DNA from: Candidatus Nitrosopumilus sp. SW
GTDB lineage: Archaea > Thermoproteota > Nitrososphaeria > Nitrososphaerales > Nitrosopumilaceae
Assembly: GCF_006740685.1 (NCBI RefSeq)
Contig: NZ_CP035425.1
Span: 845,687-909,686, forward strand
Direction of reading: 5' to 3'
Length of the DNA: 64,000 nucleotides
Shown here one piece after another: positions 23,581-32,417 of the stretch (position 1 is its first letter; each line of letters opens with the position of its first letter). The notes below the pieces were generated by a model. The model had not been told where the DNA came from. It searched no databases and saw only the letters and a program-made list of their open reading frames with translations. The position numbers and the translations under genes were made by a program.

Positions 23581-24984
23581 TTGAGACTTGTAATAAAATA
23601 TGGTGGAACATCAATTTCCTCTGCAAAAGACATTCAAGGAGTAGCTAACCATCTAAATTCATTATCAAAGAAAAATCAAATTGTAGTTGTATGTTCTGCA
23701 ACCAGTGGAACAACAGATGATCTAATAGAAATATCTGAATCAATAAAAAAAGAAAATAAATCAAAAGCTGAACAACTTGCAGCAAAAATAACTAATCGAC
23801 ATAAACAATTAGCAAAACAAACAATCAAAAAATCTGATTTACGTAAAAAATTATTAAAAAATTTTGATGACGATTTTGCAGAACTTGTTGCGTTAATTGA
23901 TGGAATGGTGTTGTTGGGAGAAGTTACTCCAAGAACAATGGATTATCTTTTTTCCTTTGGTGAGAGATTATCGATAAAACTTGTTTCAATGGCAATTAGT
24001 GATTCAGGTAAGAAATCAATACCTCTAACTGGAAAAGATGTAGGAATAGTTACTGATTCTAACTTTGGTGAATCTAAACCTCTTATCGATACAACTAGAT
24101 TAAGAGTCTCAAAAACTGTAGAAAATCTTTTCTCAAAGAAAACAATACCTGTTGTTGGAGGTTTTGTTGGTGCTGATCAACATGGCCACATTACAACTTT
24201 TGGAAGAGGAGGTTCTGATTATTCTGCAACAATTATTGGGACTTGCATAAAAGCAGACGAAATCTGGTTAATGAGTGATGTAGATGGTCTAATGACTGCA
24301 GATCCAAAAATAGTAAAGAATGCAAAATTACTAAAAGAAGTTTCATACATTGAGGCAATCGAGATGGCATTATTTGGTGCAAAACAGATACATCCACGCA
24401 CATTTGAGCCCCTATTATCAAAGAAAATACCTATGAAGATTAGAAGTTCCTTTAATGTAAAAAATGAAGGAACTCTAGTTACAGCTTCTCCTTCGTCATC
24501 TGTGAAAAATACTGTAAAGTGTGTCAGTAATGTTAGAAACAATGGACTAATCGATATCCAAGGTGGTAGTATGGTTGGAACGCCTGGTACTGCTGCAAAA
24601 ATTTTTGCAACATTAGCAAAAGCTGGAATTAATGTAATGATGATATCCCAAAACCCATCAGAATCTAGTATAACAATAGTAGTCAAGAATGCTGATCTTG
24701 ACAAAGCAGTAAGTTCACTTGAAATGGAACTTTTAGGAAAAATTATCAAGAAACTAGAAGTAACAACAAATGTTGCAATTATCGCACTTATTGGTTCAGG
24801 AATGCGTGGAACTGTAGGTGTTGCCTCTAAAGTTTTTGGTGCTGCTGAGAAAAATAAAGTAAATGTTTCAATGATTACTCAAGGCTCATCCGAACTAAAC
24901 TTGGCATTTGTTGTTAAAAATTCTGATACAAATGCAGCTGTTCGTGCATTGCATAATGCATTTGCATTAGACAAGATCAACTAA
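23581..24984 (+). CDS. lysC: Aspartate kinase with C-terminal ACT domains
   Basis: A 467-residue enzyme phosphorylating aspartate, the first step to Lys, Thr, Met and diaminopimelate. It starts at TTG with K-Y-G-G-T-S-I-S-S at residues 6-14. The catalytic half includes the T-P-R-T-M-D segment, G-R-G-G-S-D-Y-S-A-T and the D-V-D-G-L-M-T-A-D-P loop. Two ACT domains (about 315-467) with V-G-T-P-G-T-A and M-I-T-Q-G-S-S-E should give amino-acid feedback. A CATTTAAAG element lies about 28 bases before the start. Confidence 0.93.
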   Translation: MRLVIKYGGTSISSAKDIQGVANHLNSLSKKNQIVVVCSATSGTTDDLIEISESIKKENKSKAEQLAAKITNRHKQLAKQTIKKSDLRKKLLKNFDDDFAELVALIDGMVLLGEVTPRTMDYLFSFGERLSIKLVSMAISDSGKKSIPLTGKDVGIVTDSNFGESKPLIDTTRLRVSKTVENLFSKKTIPVVGGFVGADQHGHITTFGRGGSDYSATIIGTCIKADEIWLMSDVDGLMTADPKIVKNAKLLKEVSYIEAIEMALFGAKQIHPRTFEPLLSKKIPMKIRSSFNVKNEGTLVTASPSSSVKNTVKCVSNVRNNGLIDIQGGSMVGTPGTAAKIFATLAKAGINVMMISQNPSESSITIVVKNADLDKAVSSLEMELLGKIIKKLEVTTNVAIIALIGSGMRGTVGVASKVFGAAEKNKVNVSMITQGSSELNLAFVVKNSDTNAAVRALHNAFALDKIN

Positions 24985-25019
24985 GACAAAATCATTTAAG
25001 GGAACAATCTCAATGAAAT

Positions 25020-26501
25020 TTGTTGAGAAAATTACTTGCCATATTGATTATTGGAATTTTTGCAACAAGTATCATTACCATATCTTCACTGTCTGATCAG
25101 TTTGCTGATGCAGGTTCTAGGAAAAAGATCCATTTTACACAAACTTTTACATCATCTCAAGATCCTGGTCAAGGGCATGAAAATCATCAACTATCTCTAA
25201 TTTTGTCGCCTAATGATGGTACGATCTATGATGGTTCTATGACATTTACCTCTAGTGAGCCTGTTCAGATTGTTGTTTTACATGAAATTAATTCAAATGA
25301 TGCAAAAGGACAGCCCACATGGACAATTGATGGAGATACTGTTTATGGATTATCTCTAATTGATTTACAAGAAAAATCTGGTTCTTTTGAATTTACAGGA
25401 GCTGCACTTGGGTTACACTCACCAAATTCAAAACCATTTACTTCTACTGTAAGTGTTGATGGATGGATAAGAGGACAACCAACTGAAGTCATTATGCAAA
25501 AAATTGAATTAGAAAAAGAAGAGCCTACATCATTACTTTCAAGAGCAAATGTTCCAGCAACAATTCCTATGCATCAAGGAATCTATGACGGCGAACAAGT
25601 TTTGTACATTATTACTGATGGGAGTGATGAAGAATTTGCAAAAGAATTATCAGAAAAGCAAGAATGGAATGTAGAACTTGCACCTGTTCTAGCTGATATT
25701 CCAGAAGATGCCCTTCAAAAAATTTTTGTTTTCAAAAATGGAGTTAAAGGAGATGGCCTATATGGATTCCAAGATGAAGTGTTCTCCAATACTCCTCAAC
25801 AAGAATCGAAATACAGTGCATTATCTTCTGTAATAGAAGTAACATGGAAGATAGGTCAAAAAGAAATTGTATTTGAATCTGCTACAGATGTAATTGCAGC
25901 TGAAGAAGGTGGAAGAATTGAATTCAATGAAACAGGAGTGGTACTCAATACTCCCCAGATTGTCTGGCCTGATGGACAGATGCAAGTACGCTCAGATAAA
26001 GAAATAACAGATGATATGCCCTATGGTGGAGGCCAAATTATTGAAATTAATGAAGAAGAAATGACTGTCACATTTGTTGCTCATCGAGGTTGGGGCCCTG
26101 ATGGAAGAACCATTTACTATATTGTAACTGATGCCACTCCATCTGGACCTGCAGAAATGATGGGAGTAACTTCGTCTCCAACTTCAGCAAATCTGATTGC
26201 TCATTCAGGAGCAGTTGATCTATTTCAATTCAAAAATGGAATTAAAGGCACAGGCCCATTAGGATTTCAAGCTGGAATTGCCGCAGCTGCATTAGGTGAT
26301 GAGAATTACAGTCCCATGTGGAGAATATATCTAATTGAATGGAATGAATCAGAAAATGCAAAAATTCTTGAAACAAAATCTGATATTGATTCATTCAGAG
26401 AAGATGATCAGATTATTGTTAGCATAGCAAGACCAACGAATAGTGATCATATAGTGAATTGTCCGTTTATTGATCCCTTTCAATATTCACTAAAGGGATA
26501 A
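25020..26501 (+). CDS. Exported protein with an internally duplicated domain, unknown function
   Basis: A 493-residue secreted protein with a TTG start and a signal peptide (residues 1-24, L-L-A-I-L-I-I-G-I-F-A-T). Two homologous halves share the core F-K-N-G-[VI]-K-G-x-G-x-x-G-F-Q (about 238 and 407), each preceded by a Y-I-[IV]-T-D strand and followed by a Trp-containing strand. An N-terminal domain (about 30-160) carries S-Q-D-P-G-Q-G-H. No membrane anchor is seen at the end. A CATTTAAGG promoter element lies about 23 bases upstream. Function unknown. Confidence 0.75.
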   Translation: MLRKLLAILIIGIFATSIITISSLSDQFADAGSRKKIHFTQTFTSSQDPGQGHENHQLSLILSPNDGTIYDGSMTFTSSEPVQIVVLHEINSNDAKGQPTWTIDGDTVYGLSLIDLQEKSGSFEFTGAALGLHSPNSKPFTSTVSVDGWIRGQPTEVIMQKIELEKEEPTSLLSRANVPATIPMHQGIYDGEQVLYIITDGSDEEFAKELSEKQEWNVELAPVLADIPEDALQKIFVFKNGVKGDGLYGFQDEVFSNTPQQESKYSALSSVIEVTWKIGQKEIVFESATDVIAAEEGGRIEFNETGVVLNTPQIVWPDGQMQVRSDKEITDDMPYGGGQIIEINEEEMTVTFVAHRGWGPDGRTIYYIVTDATPSGPAEMMGVTSSPTSANLIAHSGAVDLFQFKNGIKGTGPLGFQAGIAAAALGDENYSPMWRIYLIEWNESENAKILETKSDIDSFREDDQIIVSIARPTNSDHIVNCPFIDPFQYSLKG

Positions 26502-26529
26502 ATTACTTGCAAGTTGATTTGTTTTAAAA

Positions 26530-27327
26530 TTGACTGGAAAATTGAACATTGTTGGTGTTGGTCCTGGAAATAATGATCATATGACATTTAGAGCAAAAGA
26601 AATAATCAGTGAAAGTGACATCATTATTGGCTATGAAACATATGTAAATTTAGTTTCAGAACTTATTGAAGGAAAAACAGTTTATCGTTATGCAATGACT
26701 CAAGAAGTTGAAAGAGCTCATCAATGTATTGATCTTGCAAAGTCAGGAAAAATTGTATCTCTTGTATCTAGTGGAGATCCCGGAATTTATGGAATGGCTG
26801 GACTAATCTATGAAACTCTAGCTGAGAGTGGCTGGGATCCAAAAGATGGACTTCAGGTAGAAGTAATTCCAGGTGTGTCGGCACTGAATTCTTGTGCATC
26901 TATTGTCGGTTCACCATTAATGTCTGATTTTGCAGTAGTCAGTATGAGTGATTTGTTAGTTCCATGGGAAGTTATTGAAAATAGAGTAGAGTCTGCAGCA
27001 AAAGGTGATTTTGTTCTTGTGATTTACAATCCTGCCAGTAAGAAAAGAATTCATCAGTTACAAGACACTAGAAAAATTCTATTAAAATACAGAAAACCTA
27101 CAACACCTGTTGCAATTATTGTTGGTGCATATAGAGAATCTCAATCAATTATGATGACTGATTTAGAAAATCTACCAAATCATTCAGACAAATTAGGAAT
27201 GACTAGTACAGTCATTGTAGGAAATTCATCTACATATTCTTACAAAGATTTGATGATAAATCCAAGAGGATACAAATCAAAATACAATCTAGAAGAACAG
27301 ACTAATCCAGATCTTAAAGTTCAATAA
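26530..27327 (+). CDS. cbiH: Cobalt-precorrin-3 C17-methyltransferase (CbiH/CobJ family)
   Basis: A 265-residue tetrapyrrole methylase with TTG start. Seen: N-I-V-G-V-G-P-G-N-N-D-H-M-T at the start (SAM site), the G-D-P-G-I-Y-G-M-A-G loop, and V-I-P-G-V-S-A-L-N-S. G-Y-x-x-Y and the P-G-I-Y-G-M combination are typical of C17-methyltransferases that contract the corrin ring. It is an anaerobic or aerobic cobalamin-pathway enzyme; the rest of the pathway is not adjacent, though bluB lies in this window. Confidence 0.87.
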   Translation: MTGKLNIVGVGPGNNDHMTFRAKEIISESDIIIGYETYVNLVSELIEGKTVYRYAMTQEVERAHQCIDLAKSGKIVSLVSSGDPGIYGMAGLIYETLAESGWDPKDGLQVEVIPGVSALNSCASIVGSPLMSDFAVVSMSDLLVPWEVIENRVESAAKGDFVLVIYNPASKKRIHQLQDTRKILLKYRKPTTPVAIIVGAYRESQSIMMTDLENLPNHSDKLGMTSTVIVGNSSTYSYKDLMINPRGYKSKYNLEEQTNPDLKVQ

Positions 27328-28367
27328 CTCTTCTTAATTGCTTCATGTAATTCTTCAGTAAGGTTTAGCTTGTCTCTAATTGGCGATATTATTTTCACTA
27401 AATAATTTCCAACTGTTTGCTTCAAATCCCCTGGATGTAGTTTCTTTTCAGCAAAATCTGTTTCAAGTTGGTTATAATCTTGATATGATACATTTCCACC
27501 AAATTTTTCAGGTCTTTCTACATTCATCTCATCAAACTCATGAAAAATCACCGTTTTTGCAATTTCTAACAGTGGATTATTCTGTATATTTGCCTCTTCA
27601 CACCAGGCTTTGTTCATCTTTTTCTTGATTTCCTCATCTGTATTGTGAATAAAAACACCTGAATTTGGATCAGATTTACTCATTTTTCCTAAAACTTGTG
27701 AATCATCAGTGTCTGCAGGCTTGGAAAGACCTGGTAATAATTTGTGATGAACAGCTACTGGTACTTTCCACTTCATTTTAGGAAATATTTCTCTGACTAA
27801 CATGTGGATTTTTCTTTGATCCATTCCCGCATGTGCAATATCTACACCTAAAGAATGAATGTCAACTGCTTGCATTGCTGGATAAAGTAATTTTGCAACA
27901 TCTATTTTCTCTTCATTTTCAGAACGTCCCATAATTGTTAGTGTTCTCATTGTTCTAGCTAATGACATGTGCTTTGTGAATCTCACAAGATCTGACCAAT
28001 ATTCTGTTTTTTCTTCATAAAGTTTTGAACCTAAAACAATTTCAGCATCGGGACAAACTAACTTGAATGCATCTTGATAATATTTTGAAACTTTGGAAAT
28101 TGTTTCCCAATCTCCTCCCAATTTATCGTTAATTAGTGTGTGCCAATCTGCAAGAAATACTGTACACTTTACACCAGCTTTTACAAAATCATTAATTTTG
28201 AATCCTGTACTAATTAGACTACCAAGATGTAAAAAACCAGAAATCTCTAATCCAATGTAATGCTTTGGTGATGAATTTGTTTTGAATAATTCAATTAATT
28301 CGTCACGTGTAACAACTTCTTCAGTTGGTGGTTTTTCAATCAAATCAACTTTTTCAGTTATGTCCAA
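27321..28367 (-). CDS. tyrS: Tyrosyl-tRNA synthetase
   Basis: A 348-residue class I synthetase charging tRNA-Tyr. HLGS at 47-50 stands for the HIGH motif, and KMSKS at 228-232 is intact. Preceding landmarks are Y-I-G-L-E-I-S-G-F and the tyrosine pocket region Y-P-A-M-Q-A-V-D-I. The length without a bacterial S4-type tail is that of the archaeal/eukaryotic enzyme. It converges with the cobalamin gene by a seven-base overlap. Confidence 0.93.
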   Translation of the reverse strand: MDITEKVDLIEKPPTEEVVTRDELIELFKTNSSPKHYIGLEISGFLHLGSLISTGFKINDFVKAGVKCTVFLADWHTLINDKLGGDWETISKVSKYYQDAFKLVCPDAEIVLGSKLYEEKTEYWSDLVRFTKHMSLARTMRTLTIMGRSENEEKIDVAKLLYPAMQAVDIHSLGVDIAHAGMDQRKIHMLVREIFPKMKWKVPVAVHHKLLPGLSKPADTDDSQVLGKMSKSDPNSGVFIHNTDEEIKKKMNKAWCEEANIQNNPLLEIAKTVIFHEFDEMNVERPEKFGGNVSYQDYNQLETDFAEKKLHPGDLKQTVGNYLVKIISPIRDKLNLTEELHEAIKKSY

Positions 28368-28461
28368 ATCAAATCAACTTTTGAGTAGTAAACGTATAAA
28401 GTTATTCAAAGAATTTTTTAAAAATTAGAACCTTTGAATAGGAGGTATCTCATTTACTATT

Positions 28462-28671
28462 ATGACTCTTGAAGAAGGATTGGAATTAATTGATAATTAC
28501 AAAAAAGGTATTGAAAAATTCTTAGAGACATTACCTGAACAATCCGTCCAATTAGGCACAGAAATGGTCAAAACTTTGACTATGAATGCAAAAAATGAAA
28601 TAAAAAATCTTGAATCCATAGAAAAAGCCCTTAAACGACCTCCAAAGTATGAATCAGGTCTCTCCGAATAA
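28462..28671 (+). CDS. Small helical protein of unknown function (69 aa)
   Basis: A 69-residue charged protein, largely alpha-helical (E-E-G-L-E-L-I-D-N-Y-K-K, then K-N-E-I-K-N-L-E-S-I-E-K-A-L). There is no Cys and no membrane segment. A strong Shine-Dalgarno GGAGGT sits at 28441-28446, but the ATG is 15 bases after it, longer than the usual 5-9. No closer start codon is in frame. Function is unknown. Confidence 0.65.
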   Translation: MTLEEGLELIDNYKKGIEKFLETLPEQSVQLGTEMVKTLTMNAKNEIKNLESIEKALKRPPKYESGLSE

Positions 28672-28679
28672 TCAAAAAA

Positions 28680-28868
28680 CTATTTACAATTTTTTTTATG
28701 TTTTCTCAAATCTTCTTGAGTATTAAATTCTGTCCCACAAACTCTACATTTTTCTTTTTTCTTATTATGAGCTATTTCTTGATGTTTTTTTAATCTCTCT
28801 GAATCTGAGAGTACTGTTCCACATTTTTTACATTTTAATTCATTTTTGTTTCCGCCAAATAATCCCAT
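28680..28868 (-). CDS. Small protein with two C2H2-type zinc fingers
   Basis: A 62-residue basic protein. The fingers are C-K-K-C-G...H-Q-E-I-A-H and C-R-V-C-G...H-K-K-N-C, the second ending in HxxxC. The short spacing, F-x5-L hydrophobic core and basic linker resemble eukaryotic-type fingers that bind nucleic acid. Such mini fingers recur in archaea with unknown targets. It converges with the 69-residue gene. Confidence 0.82.
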   Translation of the reverse strand: MGLFGGNKNELKCKKCGTVLSDSERLKKHQEIAHNKKKEKCRVCGTEFNTQEDLRKHKKNCK

Positions 28869-28913
28869 GATATTATGTGGTTATACTAGAAAAAAAGTCT
28901 TAATAAAAAATTT

Positions 28914-29492
28914 TCAAACATCCGCTTCTGGTTCATCTAATGGTTTTCTAGGCTTTGTACTAAGATAGAAAGCATGACTGCTAATGATGAATGCTGCTAG
29001 GAACATTTTGATCGCAAAAATTGTATTCCATGGTCTTTCTGGATCTGGATATGCAATGGATAATCTATCAATATCTGGCAATACTCCATCCACGATTCCT
29101 GCAGAAACCTGAGCAGTTAATACTGTAAAGTTGTACATCACTTCAAATAAAGTGATAATAGAAAATCCTAACAACATTAATTGTAATAATGCCATTCGTG
29201 TTCCAACAATTTTGTCTCCTGCTGTTCTTCTCCAACCTATTCTAGATACACAATACCATCCAATTATTGTAGAAAAAAATATCCATGTTGATACTCTTGC
29301 AAAATTTTCAAATGGAATAGTTGTGTTGTGTATAGCTTCTCCCATTACATATGTTCCATTTTCCATCCATTCAATCATTGTAACATATACTCCAAAGATT
29401 AATGATGATGCCATAATGAATCCACAAACATAGAAAATATACAGAAAAACTTTGTACCCTTTGTCTGTCTTTTCTAGATGACGTGGTTTCAT
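28914..29492 (-). CDS. Four-helix membrane protein, unknown function
   Basis: A 192-residue integral membrane protein. The ATG at 29492 is chosen because an AT-rich box (TTTTTATATTTC on the minus strand, about 29512-29526) lies about 26 bases upstream; a longer frame starts at 29528. Four hydrophobic segments follow the basic start M-K-P-R-H-L-E-K; between the first two is a polar loop with M-x-N-x-T-I-P-F. The tail is acidic (E-P-E-A-D-V). No transporter motif is recognised. It may be an accessory subunit of an energy or transport complex; that is a guess. Confidence 0.7.
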   Translation of the reverse strand: MKPRHLEKTDKGYKVFLYIFYVCGFIMASSLIFGVYVTMIEWMENGTYVMGEAIHNTTIPFENFARVSTWIFFSTIIGWYCVSRIGWRRTAGDKIVGTRMALLQLMLLGFSIITLFEVMYNFTVLTAQVSAGIVDGVLPDIDRLSIAYPDPERPWNTIFAIKMFLAAFIISSHAFYLSTKPRKPLDEPEADV

Positions 29493-29571
29493 TATGCGAT
29501 TGCCAAATTTTGAAATATAAAAATTCATGTGTAGTGATTGTCTTTATACAGTAGTACTAATGACAAAATTT

Positions 29572-30660
29572 GTGAAAATTCCAATCAACACGCCTATTTT
29601 AGGTAAAGAAGAACTCTCAGCAGTAGTTTCAGTAGTAAAATCAGGAGGACTCACTTCTGCCTCAAAAGATGGAGGAAAGAATGTACAGGAATTTGAAAAA
29701 TTAGTTAGAACTTTTGTCAAAACCAAGTATGCAGTTTCCGTAAATTCTGGTACTGCAGCATTACAAGCAGCACTATATGCACTTGATATTAAAAAAGGAG
29801 ATGAAGTTATTGTTCCTTCTTTTACATTTGTTGCTAGTGCTAATGCTATTGCATCCACTGGTGCAAAACCTGTTTTTGTTGATATTTTAAAAGAAAATTT
29901 TACAATTGATCCTGACTCAATTACAAAAAAGATTACTAGAAAAACTAAAGCAATAATGCCTGTACACTTGTATGGTCATATATCATCACTTGATAGAATT
30001 AGAGAAATTTCAAAAAAACATAATCTTTCAGTGGTTGAAGATGCTGCACAATCTCTTGGTTCAACTTTTAAAGGAAAACAAACTGGAACATTTTTTGAAC
30101 TTGGATGTTACAGCCTCTATCCGGGAAAAGTAATAACTTCTGGAGAGGGTGGAGTAATAGTTACTAACAACAAAAAACTCTATGAAAAATTACAGATGAT
30201 TAGAAACCATGGAATGGTGAAAGGATATGACTCTAAAATATTTGGGCTAAATCTAAGACTGCCTGAAATTAATGCCGCAATAGCTAAAATCCAAATTAAA
30301 AAACTACCAGAATTTATTCAATCTAGAAGACGTAATGCAAAACTATTATCTGATTTGTTATCTGATACAAAAATAAAAATTCCTTTTGAAAGAAAACATG
30401 AAAAATTTAATTGGTCATTATACACTATTGCAACAAAAAATAGAGATTCGATTTTAAAGAAATTAAACTCAAAAGGAATTGGTGCTGCAGTTTATTATCC
30501 AATACCTGTTCATAAAATTCCTATTTACAAAAATAAATCAAAATTAACAAATACTGATTGGGCATCAAAACACGTTTTGTCCTTGCCTGTTCATCCAAAT
30601 GTATCTTCCAAGAATATTGAATATATCGCAAAAACTGTACGTGATTTAGTAAATGAATAG
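29572..30660 (+). CDS. DegT/DnrJ/EryC1-type sugar aminotransferase
   Basis: A 362-residue PLP enzyme that aminates nucleotide-linked keto sugars. The GTG at 29572 (V-K-I-P-I-N-T-P) is chosen: a CTTTATACAG box lies 25 bases upstream, and it gives the usual N-terminus. An ATG at 29560 and another at 29527 are also in frame. Seen: N-S-G-T-A-A-L-Q-A-A (PLP phosphate), V-E-D-A-A-Q-S-L-G (Asp), and the PLP lysine in S-L-Y-P-G-K-V-I-T-S-G-E-G-G. It is coupled to the MtrA-like gene by an eight-base overlap. It may act in glycan or S-layer sugar synthesis. Confidence 0.88.
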   Translation: MKIPINTPILGKEELSAVVSVVKSGGLTSASKDGGKNVQEFEKLVRTFVKTKYAVSVNSGTAALQAALYALDIKKGDEVIVPSFTFVASANAIASTGAKPVFVDILKENFTIDPDSITKKITRKTKAIMPVHLYGHISSLDRIREISKKHNLSVVEDAAQSLGSTFKGKQTGTFFELGCYSLYPGKVITSGEGGVIVTNNKKLYEKLQMIRNHGMVKGYDSKIFGLNLRLPEINAAIAKIQIKKLPEFIQSRRRNAKLLSDLLSDTKIKIPFERKHEKFNWSLYTIATKNRDSILKKLNSKGIGAAVYYPIPVHKIPIYKNKSKLTNTDWASKHVLSLPVHPNVSSKNIEYIAKTVRDLVNE

Positions 30661-31129
30661 CCTTGGAAACATAATTGGCGAAATATGTAAGGTTGTTCTG
30701 CCCATAAAGCAGGAATTTTACCCTGGAAATCATGACTCACAAATAGCAATCTGCACGCTTGCAAGCATATCATTACTTGATAATTTGAAAGATTCAGGAA
30801 TGTTATCTAGAGTTGCAATTATTGGTAGATTGTTTTCAGAGAATAAGGGAATTGATAACATGATACAATATGTTTATGAAAACAAAAATGTAAAAAAAAT
30901 AATTCTATGTGGAAAAGAAGTTTGGGGCCATAAATCCGGTCATTCATTATTACAATTACACCAGAATGGAGTTGATGAAAATTTTAGAATAATTAATTCA
31001 ACTAGTCCTGATCCTTATCTTACAGTTTCTAAAGATATGATAGAATATTTTCAAAAAAATATTACAATAGTTGATTTAATTGGTGAAACCAATATTGAAG
31101 TAATTTCTGAAAAAATTAAAATTCCTTAA
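30653..31129 (+). CDS. MtrA-like protein (tetrahydromethanopterin S-methyltransferase subunit A family)
   Basis: A 158-residue soluble protein. It contains the MtrA landmarks C-T-L-A-S (about 33-37), L-F-S-E-N-K-G-I-D-N near 65, I-L-C-G-K-E-V-W-G-H-K-S-G-H-S-L-L-Q-L-H (about 82-102), and D-L-I-G-E-T-N. In methanogens MtrA carries a corrinoid and belongs to an eight-subunit membrane complex. Here the C-terminal membrane helix of MtrA is absent and no other Mtr subunit is in the window. Coupled to the aminotransferase. Function outside methanogens is unknown. Confidence 0.82.
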   Translation: MNSLGNIIGEICKVVLPIKQEFYPGNHDSQIAICTLASISLLDNLKDSGMLSRVAIIGRLFSENKGIDNMIQYVYENKNVKKIILCGKEVWGHKSGHSLLQLHQNGVDENFRIINSTSPDPYLTVSKDMIEYFQKNITIVDLIGETNIEVISEKIKIP

Positions 31130-31479
31130 TAGCCGTTTCTTTGTCTTTCTCTATTTATCTCATTTTTCTTTTTGTATTCATCTACAATATCATCTGGTGT
31201 GAGATTTAATTCAAGTGATGCTTGAACTACAAAATGCCAAATGTCGATTAATTCTTCTCTTGCTTCAGATTCGTTGAATTTTGTAGGTGTTTTCCACCAT
31301 TTCCAGTTGGTAGTTCTTTGCAATTCTACTGCTTCATGCATTATTGCAGTACACAATGCAGACACTCTACCTTCAGAATCTTTTGGATATCTATCTGGCT
31401 TCATCATTTCTGATAATCCTTTTTGAAGTTGAAAAATAGTATCTAATCTGTCTTCAGTTACTTCTTGTGACAATGACAA
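31126..31479 (-). CDS. All-alpha NTP pyrophosphatase (dUTPase-2/MazG superfamily)
   Basis: A 117-residue helical protein. The metal-binding pattern is E-A-V-E-L-Q (about 50-55) followed by W-K-W-W-K and E-E-L-I-D-I-W-H-F (about 75-83), the E-x-x-E...E-x-x-D arrangement of dimeric dUTPase-like enzymes, which use two Mg ions. It would cleanse the nucleotide pool, probably of dUTP, but the substrate is inferred. It converges with the MtrA-like gene by four bases. Confidence 0.82.
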   Translation of the reverse strand: MSLSQEVTEDRLDTIFQLQKGLSEMMKPDRYPKDSEGRVSALCTAIMHEAVELQRTTNWKWWKTPTKFNESEAREELIDIWHFVVQASLELNLTPDDIVDEYKKKNEINRERQRNGY

Positions 31480-31512
31480 ATTAATTTGAGAAATTATTGA
31501 ACTTAAGTCTTT

Positions 31513-32406
31513 TTAGAATCTGATCATTTTTTCATACATCTTGACTCTTTTTGTAATATCTCCATTTTTGATCTTCAACAGCCCCTCTAATCCATATCTT
31601 TCAACTGCAAATGAACCTAAAACATTGCCATAAACTACTGCTTTTTTGATCTCAGAAAGACTTGTTGATTTTTTACTTGCTAGATAACCTATCATGGCAC
31701 CTGCAAAAGAGTCTCCAGCACCTGTAGGATCCACTACATCTTCTAATGAAAAACCAGCAGTTGGAAATATTACATCATCATAAAACATGAGAGAACCATG
31801 TTCTCCTTTTTTAATAATTACATATTTTGCTCCCCACTGCATCATCTTCTTTGCACATTTTATCAAGTTGAACTCTTTAGTGAGAAGTTTAGCTTCTTCA
31901 TCATTAATCACAACAGCATCTACAGCTTTTATCATCTTGATTACAGCATCTCTTTTAGTTGAAATCCAAAAATCAATCGTGTCACACATTGAAAATTTTA
32001 CTTTGTCAAATTCTTTGATTAGTGCGGTATTTTGTTCTGGATCATTGTTTGCAAGATAAACAAATTGTGATTTTCTATATGCCTCTGGAACAATAGGTTT
32101 GAAATCTGCTAGGACATTTAGTTCTGTCTTTAGTGTTGATCTAGTACTTAATGTATCATCATATTTTCCATCATAACGAAATGTTTTTCCATTTTTGATG
32201 GAGAATCCTTCTAAATCAAGATATTTTGATAATGTTTTGTGATGTTGTTTGGGAAAATCTTTTCCAACAACAGCAATTAATCCAGTATCAACAAAATTAC
32301 TAGCAGAAATTGCTGCAAAAGTTGCAGCACCTCCTAAAACATTTTTCAGTGTTTTTTTGGGAGTTCTAATCGTATCTAATGCAGTCGAACCAAAAACAGT
32401 AAGCAT
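31513..32406 (-). CDS. PfkB-family sugar or nucleoside kinase
   Basis: A 297-residue ribokinase-fold protein. Signature 1 is near the start (G-G-A-A-T-F-A-A-I), and signature 2 is D-P-T-G-A-G-D-S-F-A-G-A-M (about 232-244) with the catalytic Asp. A short lid, N-D-E-E-A-K-L-L and I-I-K-K-G-E-H-G-S are typical. The substrate (ribose, adenosine, fructose-6-phosphate) cannot be told. It is single on the strand, 12 bases after the 149-residue exported protein gene. Confidence 0.88.
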   Translation of the reverse strand: MLTVFGSTALDTIRTPKKTLKNVLGGAATFAAISASNFVDTGLIAVVGKDFPKQHHKTLSKYLDLEGFSIKNGKTFRYDGKYDDTLSTRSTLKTELNVLADFKPIVPEAYRKSQFVYLANNDPEQNTALIKEFDKVKFSMCDTIDFWISTKRDAVIKMIKAVDAVVINDEEAKLLTKEFNLIKCAKKMMQWGAKYVIIKKGEHGSLMFYDDVIFPTAGFSLEDVVDPTGAGDSFAGAMIGYLASKKSTSLSEIKKAVVYGNVLGSFAVERYGLEGLLKIKNGDITKRVKMYEKMIRF

Positions 32407-32417
32407 TTGTGAAGAAA

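Noticed and set aside
24219-24749. 176-residue frame opposite aspartate kinase
   Set aside because: It lies fully inside the conserved catalytic and ACT region of the sense gene; its hydrophobic Ile/Ser composition is that of a shadow frame.
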